From Verrucomicrobiaceae bacterium (GTDB taxonomy: Bacteria; Verrucomicrobiota; Verrucomicrobiia; Verrucomicrobiales; Akkermansiaceae): DNA of 42,368 nt. Under the pieces are notes generated by a model, which was not told the origin of the DNA, did not search any database, and saw only the letters and a program-made list of their open reading frames with translations. The stretch is from contig JAIXQS010000103.1 in NCBI GenBank assembly GCA_027485615.1, positions 1-42,368 of the forward strand, written 5' to 3'. The translations under genes and the position numbers were made by a program. Positions 1 to 7,121 of this stretch are shown here, one piece after another (position 1 is the first letter of the stretch; every line of letters starts with the position of its first letter).

Positions 1-1
1 A

Positions 2-283
2 GATATCTGGAAAAACGTGGACATCACCATCGTCTTCATCACGCACGATCTCGATGAGGCCGTGTTCCTTTCCGACCGTATCCTCGTGCTCGACGCGAAT
101 CCGGGTCGCTTCCGCGAAATGGTTCAGGTGCCAGTCCCTAGGCCGCGCCACAACGACCAGCTTTTCGAACCCACCTTCGGCGCGACGCGCAAACACATCG
201 AGAACCTCATCCACCCACCCGGCCGCGAGCAAAAGGAAGCCCCCGTGCTCCGCATCGCGAAGCCGGATCCCGATGTGATCTGA
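2..283 (+). CDS. ABC transporter ATP-binding protein, C-terminal part (nitrate/sulfonate/taurine type)
   Basis: The reading frame is open to the window edge, so only the last ~93 codons are seen. They contain the H-loop region (FITHDLDEAVFLSDRILVL), in which the switch histidine follows a helix typical of the TauB/SsuB/NrtD ATPases, and then the short family C-terminus. The Walker A, Q-loop and signature motif lie upstream of the window. The protein would energise a membrane permease; a permease of the matching TauC/SsuC type and a matching binding protein occur 3.3 kb downstream at 3555-5499, on the same strand, but with a divergent regulator between. Whether this ATPase serves that permease or one outside the window cannot be seen. 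Confidence 0.88.
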   Translation, partial: DIWKNVDITIVFITHDLDEAVFLSDRILVLDANPGRFREMVQVPVPRPRHNDQLFEPTFGATRKHIENLIHPPGREQKEAPVLRIAKPDPDVI

Positions 284-346
284 AAACTTAACCCCTTTCC
301 ATGGGTTCCCGACGCCCGAACCGATCATACCTTTTCCAAATAACTT

Positions 347-1720
347 ATGAAACCAACCGAACAACAAGCAGCAAAAGCCACCGCCCTCAAGGAAACACTC
401 AAGGCGCAAGGGGTGAAATATTGTGTGGGCGCCTACGTGGACATCCACGGCGTCCCGAAAGGGAAATTCGTGCCCATCGATCACTTCGAGCATTTCGCGG
501 CGGGCAGCGAGCTCTATACCGGCTACGCGCTCGACGGCCTCGGCCAGCGCCCGAACGACGACGAAATCGCCTCCGTCCCCGACCTCGACGGCCTCATCGT
601 TCTGCCCTGGAACAAGGAGGTCGCGTGGTTCCCGGCGGACAACACATTTAAGGGCGAACCCTATGAGATCAACACCCGCGTCGCGCTGAAAAAACAGCTC
701 GCGAAGGCGGCGGAGATGGGCTTCGGCATGAACCTCGGGATCGAGTGCGAGCTGTTCGTCGTGAAACTCACGGATGAGGGGAAACTGGAGATCCCCAACT
801 CCGACGACGACCAGAAAAAGGCCTGCTACGACGTGAAACGTTTCCTCGACCGCTACACCTGGCTCGACAAGGTCTCCACTACGATCAACGACCTCGGCTG
901 GGATCTCTACTCGCTCGATCACGAGGATGCGAACTCGCAGTTCGAGTTCGATTTCAACTACGCCGACGCGCTGACGATGTGCGACCGCTACATTTTCTTC
1001 CGCCTCATGGCGAAGCAATACGCCGCCGAGGAGGGCCTGCTCGCCACCTTCATGCCCAAACCCTTCGCGGACAAGACGGGCAGCGGGGCGCACTTCAATA
1101 TGTCGCTCTTCGACAAGGAAACAGGGCAGAACCTTTTCAAATGCTCCATCGAGGACGATCCGCGCGGGCTCGGCCTGACGACCCTCGGCTACCAGTTCGT
1201 AGCCGGCATCCTGAAGCACGGCCCGGCGCTCTGCGCGGCCTTCGCGCCGACCGTGAACAGCTACAAGCGATTGGTCAGGAAAGGCCTGATGTCCTATTAC
1301 TCCTGGGCGCCCGTTTTCAACAGCTACGGAAGCAACAACCGCACCAACTCCGTCCGCGTGCCCATGGGCGGCGGCCGTTTCGAAAGCCGAAACGCGGACG
1401 CGGGCTGCAACCCTTACCTCGCAGCCGCCCTCGCACTCGCCGCCGGCCTCGAGGGCATCCGTGAAAACCTCGACCCCGGCCCCGCGATGGAGGCGAACCT
1501 CTACGAGTGGACGCCCGAGCAGCTCGCCGAGGCGGGCATCTGCGAACTCCCCCGCACCCTCGACGAAGCCGTCGCCGCCTTCGCCGCCGATCCCTTCGTC
1601 ACCGAAACGCTCGGCCAGGAACTGCGCGACGAATTCATCACCTACAAAAGCGAGGAATGGCGGCAATACCACCAGCGCGTCAGCCAGTGGGAGATCGACA
1701 CCTACGCGCGGATGTTCTGA
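347..1720 (+). CDS. glnT: Type III glutamine synthetase-like ligase (GlnT / gamma-glutamylmethylamide synthetase type)
   Basis: A 457-residue glutamine synthetase superfamily enzyme. The N-terminal beta-grasp part starts near residue 24 ([18 protein letters not shown]), the catalytic barrel has the glutamate/metal segment ([10 protein letters not shown]), the ammonia/substrate segment ([12 protein letters not shown]), the nucleotide region ([10 protein letters not shown]), and the [20 protein letters not shown] block near residue 340. Length and motifs fit the GlnT/type III group, which also contains gamma-glutamylmethylamide synthetase, so the amine joined to glutamate may be ammonia or a small alkylamine; the sequence alone does not decide. 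It sits 63 bp after the ABC ATPase and 3 bp before the creatininase-like gene, so co-transcription is likely. Its context of amine and guanidine genes favours a catabolic rather than housekeeping role. Confidence 0.85.
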   Translation: MKPTEQQAAKATALKETLKAQGVKYCVGAYVDIHGVPKGKFVPIDHFEHFAAGSELYTGYALDGLGQRPNDDEIASVPDLDGLIVLPWNKEVAWFPADNTFKGEPYEINTRVALKKQLAKAAEMGFGMNLGIECELFVVKLTDEGKLEIPNSDDDQKKACYDVKRFLDRYTWLDKVSTTINDLGWDLYSLDHEDANSQFEFDFNYADALTMCDRYIFFRLMAKQYAAEEGLLATFMPKPFADKTGSGAHFNMSLFDKETGQNLFKCSIEDDPRGLGLTTLGYQFVAGILKHGPALCAAFAPTVNSYKRLVRKGLMSYYSWAPVFNSYGSNNRTNSVRVPMGGGRFESRNADAGCNPYLAAALALAAGLEGIRENLDPGPAMEANLYEWTPEQLAEAGICELPRTLDEAVAAFAADPFVTETLGQELRDEFITYKSEEWRQYHQRVSQWEIDTYARMF

Positions 1721-1723
1721 CCC

Positions 1724-2512
1724 ATGAAACCGATATTCCTCGAACACCTCGCCTACCCGGAGATCGCGGAGCTGCGCGAGAAAAACGGCGGGCTGCTCAT
1801 GCTGCCGATGGGTGCGACCGAGCAGCACGGCCCGCACCTGCCGGTGGGGATGGATACACTGCTCGTGGAAAAAGTCTGCGCTGCGGCCTCCGCGCGGACG
1901 GGCGTGCTGGCGATGTCGGCGCTACGTTACACGGTTTCCCAGGGCCACACGCCGAAGTGGCCGGGAACATTCTCGCTGCGGCACGAAACCTTCATCGCCG
2001 CAATCCGTGAGATCTCTGCGTGGGCGGTCGCCACCGGGTGGAAGCGGCTCCTGCTGGTGAATTCCCACTTCGGCAATGATGCCCCGGCGCGCGTGGCGGT
2101 GGATCAGTTGCGGCTGGAATACATGGGGCGCCTGCAGGTCGGGCTGGTGCATGTTTTCCAGGTCGGCGATGACGTCTGGGAAACATACACATCCGACGCG
2201 GCCGACCTCCACGCGAACCGGGCGGAAACCTCACTCATGCTTCATCTCTTTCCTGAACTCGTGCGTATGGACCGGCTGGCGACCAGCGATGACGAGGATC
2301 GTACCGGCGGCACCGTGTTCTCTTATCCAGTGGCGCAGACGAGCCTCAACGGCGTGACCGGCAAACCCTCCGACGCCACGGCGGAGGAAGGCGCGTTGCT
2401 CTTTTCCAAAATGGTCGATGGCCTCTCCGATCTGTTAGATAAGGCAAAGACGGAGGAACCCCCGCTGCCGCCGGAAAAGTGGCGTGGAATGGAAAGGCCT
2501 CGCTATGATTGA
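1724..2512 (+). CDS. Creatininase-family amidohydrolase
   Basis: A 262-residue member of the creatininase (creatinine amidohydrolase) family, a metal-dependent group that opens cyclic amides or cleaves small amides. The metal-binding pattern is preserved: E33 and H35 in the MGATEQHGPHLP block, D44 in VGMDT, H115 in LVNSHFGND (where classic members have NGHGGN), and E168 in HANRAETS. The gene begins 3 bp after the glutamine synthetase-like gene and its end overlaps the next gene by 8 bp. The family covers creatininase, formamidopyrimidine hydrolases and mycofactocin-type peptidases, so creatinine is only one possible substrate. The guanidine-degradation genes further down make a guanidino or N-methyl amide substrate attractive, but this is inference. 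Confidence 0.85.
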   Translation: MKPIFLEHLAYPEIAELREKNGGLLMLPMGATEQHGPHLPVGMDTLLVEKVCAAASARTGVLAMSALRYTVSQGHTPKWPGTFSLRHETFIAAIREISAWAVATGWKRLLLVNSHFGNDAPARVAVDQLRLEYMGRLQVGLVHVFQVGDDVWETYTSDAADLHANRAETSLMLHLFPELVRMDRLATSDDEDRTGGTVFSYPVAQTSLNGVTGKPSDATAEEGALLFSKMVDGLSDLLDKAKTEEPPLPPEKWRGMERPRYD

Positions 2513-2903
2513 GGGCGCATGCCTTTGCGGCGCGGTGAGATACGCGCTCTCGAAACCCGCCCTGAGGACATGTCTCTGCCATTGCGTGGATTGCAGAAAA
2601 GCCAGCGGCGCGCATGCGGTGGCATGGACTTTTTTCCACACCGGTGCGCTCGTGTGGACAAAAGGGAGTCCGAAAATGATCCGTTTCGCGGAGCGTGAGA
2701 GATCGTTCTGCGGCGATTGCGGGACGCCGCTGGTGTTTTTCGATCCCGCGATCCCGCATCTCTTCGAGGTGAGCACATGCAGCCTCGAGGAACCCGACCG
2801 CTTCCCTCCCGAAGACCAATGCTGGCTCGTGGATGCGCTGGAATGGAATGAAGCGATCTACATCCTTCCCCGATACGACGAATACTCACCGCTCCCGGAG
2901 TGA
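2505..2903 (+). CDS. GFA-family zinc protein (glutathione-dependent formaldehyde-activating type fold)
   Basis: A 132-residue GFA/CENP-V family protein. It shows the family cysteine pattern: C6 and C8 (ACLCGAVRY), C25, C27 and C30 (CHCVDCRKASG), and C69 and C72 (FCGDCGTP), which bind structural and catalytic zinc. The start at 2505 is chosen over the in-frame ATG at 2484 because an AAAGG lies a good distance before it and it gives the usual family N-terminus. It overlaps the creatininase-like gene by 8 bp. The founding member helps formaldehyde react with glutathione, but most members have no proven role. Here it shares a locus with a Rieske oxygenase that could release formaldehyde by demethylation; that link is inference. 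Confidence 0.85.
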   Translation: MIEGACLCGAVRYALSKPALRTCLCHCVDCRKASGAHAVAWTFFHTGALVWTKGSPKMIRFAERERSFCGDCGTPLVFFDPAIPHLFEVSTCSLEEPDRFPPEDQCWLVDALEWNEAIYILPRYDEYSPLPE

Positions 2904-2907
2904 GCGC

Positions 2908-3426
2908 TTATTTCGGAGCGTCAGTCATTCCCTTGTCCAGGAGATCACGGTGCCTCTCCAGCCCGGTTCCGTGAAGGATTTTCTGCAACAGCTCCGCCAT
3001 GACGAGGGCTTCCTTTTCATTGAGGAAACGCGAGAAAACATCGTCGATCAGGGGGCTGTAACGCTCCCATGTGACATCCAGAGCCTTGCTGCCTTTCGCA
3101 GTGAGCTTCACGCGGAACACCCGTCCGTCGCGCTCCGATTGCTTCCGGGTGACGAGTCCCGCCGCGACGAGAGCCGTCACGCGCCGGGACATTCCGCTGT
3201 TGCTCAACAGGACGGCCTCGGCCAGCTCGCTCATGCGCAGCGTTTCGTTCTCCGCCTCGTTCAGGGTGAGCAGGACATCGTAGTCATCGAATGAAAGAGC
3301 GCCCGCGCGCTGGAGATCCGCGTCGATCTTCCGGTAGGCATGCGCGTGCACGGTCAGCAATAGGCGCCATGCGACCTGGCGGGGATCCGTCAGGGTGGCG
3401 GGAGAGGTGGCAGGGGCGGCGGGCAT
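2908..3426 (-). CDS. MarR-family transcriptional regulator
   Basis: About 172 residues with a winged-helix MarR fold: the DNA-recognition helix region (ELAEAVLLSNSGMSRRVTAL) and the wing (GLVTRKQSERDGRVFRVKLT) are clear, flanked by dimerisation helices. The start at 3426 (MPAAPATS) is preferred to the upstream in-frame start at 3492, because the longer form would run through a palindrome that looks like its operator. The gene is convergent with the GFA gene (4 bp apart) and divergent from the permease gene, so it probably controls the ABC transporter and the oxygenase genes. MarR regulators usually repress and are released by a small aromatic or amphipathic ligand; the ligand here is unknown. 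Confidence 0.88.
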   Translation of the reverse strand: MPAAPATSPATLTDPRQVAWRLLLTVHAHAYRKIDADLQRAGALSFDDYDVLLTLNEAENETLRMSELAEAVLLSNSGMSRRVTALVAAGLVTRKQSERDGRVFRVKLTAKGSKALDVTWERYSPLIDDVFSRFLNEKEALVMAELLQKILHGTGLERHRDLLDKGMTDAPK

Positions 3427-3477
3427 CCGAATGAATAAAGTTAGGACAGCAGGAAGGCGAATATCGAGCGGAATTTT

Positions 3478-3495
3478 TATTTGCACACGCAACTA
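3478..3495. promoter_or_regulatory. Candidate MarR operator between the divergent regulator and permease genes
   Basis: An 18-bp imperfect palindrome, TATTTGC-ACAC-GCAACTA, has TTGC/GCAA core arms and one mismatched pair outside the core. It lies 52-69 bp upstream of the regulator start and 60-77 bp upstream of the permease start, in an AT-richer patch. MarR proteins commonly bind palindromes of this size in such divergent spacers. The assignment is inferred from position and symmetry. Confidence 0.45.
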
Positions 3496-3554
3496 GATTC
3501 CGATCTGGCACAGCCAATGCTTAGATTCCTCACAGTGCTTCTTGCGCTCACGGA

Positions 3555-4418
3555 ATGAAAACGATCTCCATCATGACGAATGCAGCGGAAGTTTCCGGGC
3601 GGCGGGCGGATGGAGGTTCGAAACGCGGCGCGAGACGTTCCATTTTCGAGTTCCGCCACAAGATCGGCACGGGCGGGCGGCTATCGCTTGGCATCGCAGC
3701 ATGGCTGGTTTTCCTAGGGGTATGGCAGGCGGTGTCCGACCTCGGGCTGGCTGATCCCACACTCTTCCCCTCCCCCGCGAACGTATTCGACGCGTGGGTC
3801 ACTTTGTTCGCCGAGAAGGATTTCGCGGCGGATGTGATACAGAGCCTGCGGCGCATTTTCACGAGCTTCGCGCTCGCGGTGGTGATCGCCCTGCCGATCG
3901 GCATCCTGATGGGCGCGTTTACTCCGGTCGAGGGCTTCTTTAATGCTCTTGTATCCCCTTTCCGCTACCTCCCCGCGCCCTCCTTCGTGCCGCTCCTGCT
4001 GATGTGGCTCGGCACCGGCGATTCGCAGAAAATCGCTCTGCTTGTTATCGGCGTGGTGTTTTTCCTGATCACACTTTTCATGGACAACACCAAGTCGGTG
4101 CCGCTGGAGCTAGTGGAATGCTCGCGGACGCTGGGCGCAGGGAAAATGTCCGTCCTGAGGAAGGTGTTGCTGCCCGCCGCGATGCCCCTTTACGTGGATA
4201 CGGCACGCCAACTTCTGGCGGTGAGCTGGACTTACCTGGTCATCGCCGAGATTGTCGCGGCCACCGATGGGATCGGCGCGACGATGATGCGGGCGAAGCG
4301 TTTCCTGGAGGTGGACAGCATCATGGCGGGGATTCTCACGATCGGAATCCTCGGTCTGCTCTCGGATCTCTTGATCCGCCTGATCCATAGGAAAGCGTTC
4401 CCGTATCTCCACGAATAA
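3555..4418 (+). CDS. ABC transporter permease (TauC/SsuC type)
   Basis: A 287-residue inner-membrane permease of the BPD_transp_1 family. An unusually basic N-terminal tail of about 45 residues precedes roughly six hydrophobic segments. The EAA loop that contacts the ATPase is recognisable (ECSRTLGAGKMSVLRKVLLP, near residue 190), followed by the YLVIAEIVAA segment typical of nitrate/sulfonate/taurine permeases. An alternative start is the ATG at 3573. It is followed after 22 bp by a binding-protein gene. No ATPase gene follows; the only one visible is the partial gene at the window start. Substrate is unknown; such systems carry sulfonates, nitrate, thiamine precursors, riboflavin and, in guanidine loci, probably guanidinium. 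Confidence 0.92.
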   Translation: MKTISIMTNAAEVSGRRADGGSKRGARRSIFEFRHKIGTGGRLSLGIAAWLVFLGVWQAVSDLGLADPTLFPSPANVFDAWVTLFAEKDFAADVIQSLRRIFTSFALAVVIALPIGILMGAFTPVEGFFNALVSPFRYLPAPSFVPLLLMWLGTGDSQKIALLVIGVVFFLITLFMDNTKSVPLELVECSRTLGAGKMSVLRKVLLPAAMPLYVDTARQLLAVSWTYLVIAEIVAATDGIGATMMRAKRFLEVDSIMAGILTIGILGLLSDLLIRLIHRKAFPYLHE

Positions 4419-4440
4419 CTCCTGAAAAATAAGAATCGAT

Positions 4441-5499
4441 ATGAAAATGAAACTGATGGCATGGCTGATGGGCGCGGCGTTTTTCTCCGCGGGGTGCAAG
4501 GAAACGGTGGAAACCACGAAGACCGGGGACGGCAAGGAGAAGGTGAAGCTCTCGCTGTTTTCTTGGCCAGGATACGCGTTCTGGTATGTCGCGAAGGAGA
4601 AGAACCTCGTCCCCGGCCTCGAGCTGGACATCGTCATCATCGAAGATCCTTATGAGAGCTTCGGGCAAATGGCAGCGGGACAGCTCGACGTGACTTCCTC
4701 CACGGTCGAATACGGTCCCATCGCGGCTGACAGCGGTGTGCCGGTGAAAATGGTCACCTATACGAATCCGTCCTACGGCACCGACAAGATCATCTTCGGT
4801 CCCGACGTGCAGACGGCGGCGGATCTCAAGGGCAAGCAGGTGGCCGTGCTCGAAGGCGGACTGACGCAGATCTACATGGGCATCTGGCTCGAGGAAAACG
4901 GGGTGAAATTCGACGAGGTGAAATACACCAACGTAATCATGGATGATGCGGTCGCGGCCATGGTCAGCGGCTCGGTGGTGGCGGGCGAATTCTGGGAGCC
5001 CTTCGGCAGCAAGGTGCTTTCCACTCTCCCCGGTTCCAAGGTCATGGCTACCTCAAAGGATCCGTATTTCAAGAAAACAGCGCTGCTCGGAGACGGGATG
5101 TATATGAGTGCACAATTCCTCAAGGAACGCCCGGAGGCCGCGAAGCTGGTGATGCAGGCCTATTTCGAGGCGGTGAAATACTGGAAGGAAAACCCGAAGG
5201 AGGCGAACGAGATCATGGCGAAGGGGCTCGGCTTCAGCGTGGAGGATGTCGAACTTGTGCTCGGCAAGGATGGCAGTGCTACGGACGGGGGGATCTACCC
5301 CTTCGATCTGGGGGAGGCCGCGAAGTTCATGGGCGCGATGGACGGCGATCCGCCTTTCGGAACGAATAATGAGATCACCCGTCACTGGGAACTCACTACC
5401 GAGTGGTGGCTTAAATTCGGCATGGTCAAGAAGGCGCATCCCATGGAGGCGGGCATCGACCTCGCGCCGATCAAGGCGGTCGTGGGTGGAATGAAATAG
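4441..5499 (+). CDS. ABC transporter substrate-binding lipoprotein (NMT1/TauA type)
   Basis: A 352-residue periplasmic binding protein. The N-terminus is a lipoprotein signal ending in the lipobox FSAGC, so Cys19 would be lipidated. The mature part has the two-lobe NMT1/THI5/TauA pattern: an early ligand strand (SWPGYAFWYVAKEKNL), the lobe hinge around AADLKGKQVAVLEGG, and the ligand-contact segment VAGEFWEPFGSKV. It follows the permease by 22 bp and precedes the FGE-like gene by 21 bp. It should select the substrate for the permease. The aromatic-rich pocket start (WPGY, FWYV) would suit a small cation or planar compound, but that is only suggestive. Confidence 0.92.
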   Translation: MKMKLMAWLMGAAFFSAGCKETVETTKTGDGKEKVKLSLFSWPGYAFWYVAKEKNLVPGLELDIVIIEDPYESFGQMAAGQLDVTSSTVEYGPIAADSGVPVKMVTYTNPSYGTDKIIFGPDVQTAADLKGKQVAVLEGGLTQIYMGIWLEENGVKFDEVKYTNVIMDDAVAAMVSGSVVAGEFWEPFGSKVLSTLPGSKVMATSKDPYFKKTALLGDGMYMSAQFLKERPEAAKLVMQAYFEAVKYWKENPKEANEIMAKGLGFSVEDVELVLGKDGSATDGGIYPFDLGEAAKFMGAMDGDPPFGTNNEITRHWELTTEWWLKFGMVKKAHPMEAGIDLAPIKAVVGGMK

Positions 5500-5520
5500 T
5501 CACAATTCTTCCGAAACCAC

Positions 5521-6258
5521 ATGATCGAATCGTGTCATCCGTGCGTCGTAGGCAGCGCATCGTATCCGCTGCCGATGGCGGCCATTCCTCCCGGTCGTTA
5601 CATCATGGGTGGAATGGAGGCTGATAAGTTCGTCTCCGAAGTGGAGCTACCGCCAAGGGAGGTCGTGGTGGAAAAAGGTTTCCTGATATCTGAGACACCC
5701 ATCACGCGGGAGCAATGGATCTCGGTGATGGGCAAGCTAACGCCCGGCAACGCCCTTGACCTACCAGGCAATGCGCCCGTGGTCTGTGTCAGTTTCCCGG
5801 ACGCTGGCGCGTTCTGCCGCGAGATCGGATGCCGCCTACCCAGCGAGGCCGAGTGGGAATACGCCTGCCGCGCGGGCAGCGGAACCGTTTTCCCCCACGG
5901 CTCGGACGTTTCCACGGATGACGCAAACTACCTCTACGACGAGCTCGGATTTCAAATCGGCAAAGGCCAACTGATGCCGGTCGGCTCCTATGGCCGCAAC
6001 GCTTTCGGGCTTTACGACATGATCGGCAATGTCTGCGAGTGGGTCGCGGACACATGGCATCCGGGATACAAGGGCGCGCCGGTTGGGACGGCTCCGTGGC
6101 TGGCGGATGGGAAAAAAAGCTGCCGGGTGATTCGCGGCGGTGGTTGGGATCACCTGCCGCGAGTATTGCGCACTTCATGGCGGGACTGGGCGCCTGAAAG
6201 TGCGCACTGGGACAACCTCGGGTTCCGCGTGGTGGAAGATTACAAAAGAGCAATATGA
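5521..6258 (+). CDS. FGE-sulfatase (SUMF1) fold protein lacking the catalytic cysteines
   Basis: A 245-residue protein with the formylglycine-generating enzyme fold: PPGRYIMGG (24-31), ETPITREQW (58-66), RLPSEAEWEYACRAG (105-119), GLYDMIGNVCEWVADTW (163-179) and CRVIRGGGW (201-209) with the closing LGFRVVED. In true FGE the segment after GGS[WY] carries two copper-binding cysteines about five residues apart; here the equivalent positions are His211 and Leu216. It is therefore unlikely to make formylglycine and may be a binding or different catalytic member, like several other FGE-fold proteins. No signal peptide is seen. It overlaps the TIM-barrel gene by 4 bp (ATGA), so the two are probably translated together. 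Confidence 0.88.
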   Translation: MIESCHPCVVGSASYPLPMAAIPPGRYIMGGMEADKFVSEVELPPREVVVEKGFLISETPITREQWISVMGKLTPGNALDLPGNAPVVCVSFPDAGAFCREIGCRLPSEAEWEYACRAGSGTVFPHGSDVSTDDANYLYDELGFQIGKGQLMPVGSYGRNAFGLYDMIGNVCEWVADTWHPGYKGAPVGTAPWLADGKKSCRVIRGGGWDHLPRVLRTSWRDWAPESAHWDNLGFRVVEDYKRAI

Positions 6259-7109
6259 AAGCGATTCTATTCAAGACACTCTGGGGCCACGAAGGGACTT
6301 TCCCGGAAGCGGTCGCGCTGGCGAAAGAAGCCGGCTTCGGTGGCATAGAGGCAGCCGTGCCTTTGGATGAGGACGCGAGCCGTCGATTCTTCTCGGATCT
6401 CGAAAAAGGAAACCTGCCATGGATCGCCGAGGTGAGTACCTGCACACCGCCTGGAATTTTCGTGCCGGAACCGCGCAAATCGGCACACCATCATCTTGTT
6501 TCCCTGGAAGATGGCATCATCCGGAGCCTCCCAGGAAATCCAATATTCATCAACACCATGGGCGGTTACGATGCATGGGATTTTGATCAGGCGATGGTCT
6601 TCCATTCCGGTGTCCTCGACCTTGAGCAGGAGCATGGGATCGCTGTCTCCGTGGAAACCCACCGGGGTAGATACAGCCACAATCCCTGGCTTTTCCGGGA
6701 CATCATGGTACGCCTGCCCGGCCTGAAAATCACCTGCGACTTCAGCCATTGGTGCGTGGTCACCGAGCGCCTGATCCTCGATGAGGAACCGGAGATCCTG
6801 CGGCTCGCGGCACAACACGCCCATCACATCCAGCCGAGGGTCGGCTACGCGCAAGGCGCCCAGGTGCCCGATCCCCGCGCACCCGAATACCTTTACGCTC
6901 TCGAAGCCCACGAGCGCTGGTGGGATCGCGTCTGGGAATCCATGGCCGAAAGGGGCTCCCAGACCGTAACGATGACCCCGGAGTTCGGCCCCGACGGATA
7001 CCTGCAGGCAGCCCCTTTCACGCAGGTGCCGGTGGCGGATCTCTGGGAAGTGAACCGCTGGATCGGCCACCGGCTGAGAGAGAGATTTGAGAAAGAATTC
7101 AAACCATAA
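6255..7109 (+). CDS. Sugar phosphate isomerase/epimerase-like TIM-barrel protein
   Basis: A 284-residue AP-endonuclease-2/xylose-isomerase-like barrel. Typical pieces are the start MKAILFKTLWG, the AGFGGIEAAVP strand with its metal glutamate, the AVSVETHRGRY strand, the KITCDFSHWCVV strand with Asp and His, the HHIQPRVGYAQG strand and the VTMTPEFGPDGYLQ end strand; these would hold one or two divalent metals. It starts inside the stop of the FGE-like gene and ends 12 bp before the Rieske gene. Members of this family isomerise sugars, dehydrate inositols or cleave small molecules, so no substrate is given. Its placement suggests it processes a product of the oxygenase. Confidence 0.85.
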   Translation: MKAILFKTLWGHEGTFPEAVALAKEAGFGGIEAAVPLDEDASRRFFSDLEKGNLPWIAEVSTCTPPGIFVPEPRKSAHHHLVSLEDGIIRSLPGNPIFINTMGGYDAWDFDQAMVFHSGVLDLEQEHGIAVSVETHRGRYSHNPWLFRDIMVRLPGLKITCDFSHWCVVTERLILDEEPEILRLAAQHAHHIQPRVGYAQGAQVPDPRAPEYLYALEAHERWWDRVWESMAERGSQTVTMTPEFGPDGYLQAAPFTQVPVADLWEVNRWIGHRLRERFEKEFKP

Positions 7110-7121
7110 ACCGAAACTACC

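Noticed and set aside
284..346. A regulatory RNA leader before the glutamine-synthetase-like gene
   Set aside because: The spacer is 63 nt, too short for a known riboswitch, and no matched stems were found.
3484..3546. Resemblance to a guanidine-I (ykkC) riboswitch before the permease gene
   Set aside because: Only a short CTAG..TTCCG-like stretch is seen; the conserved paired core and GGGA..AAAAGCCC-type part expected of ykkC is absent here and in the other operon leaders I read.
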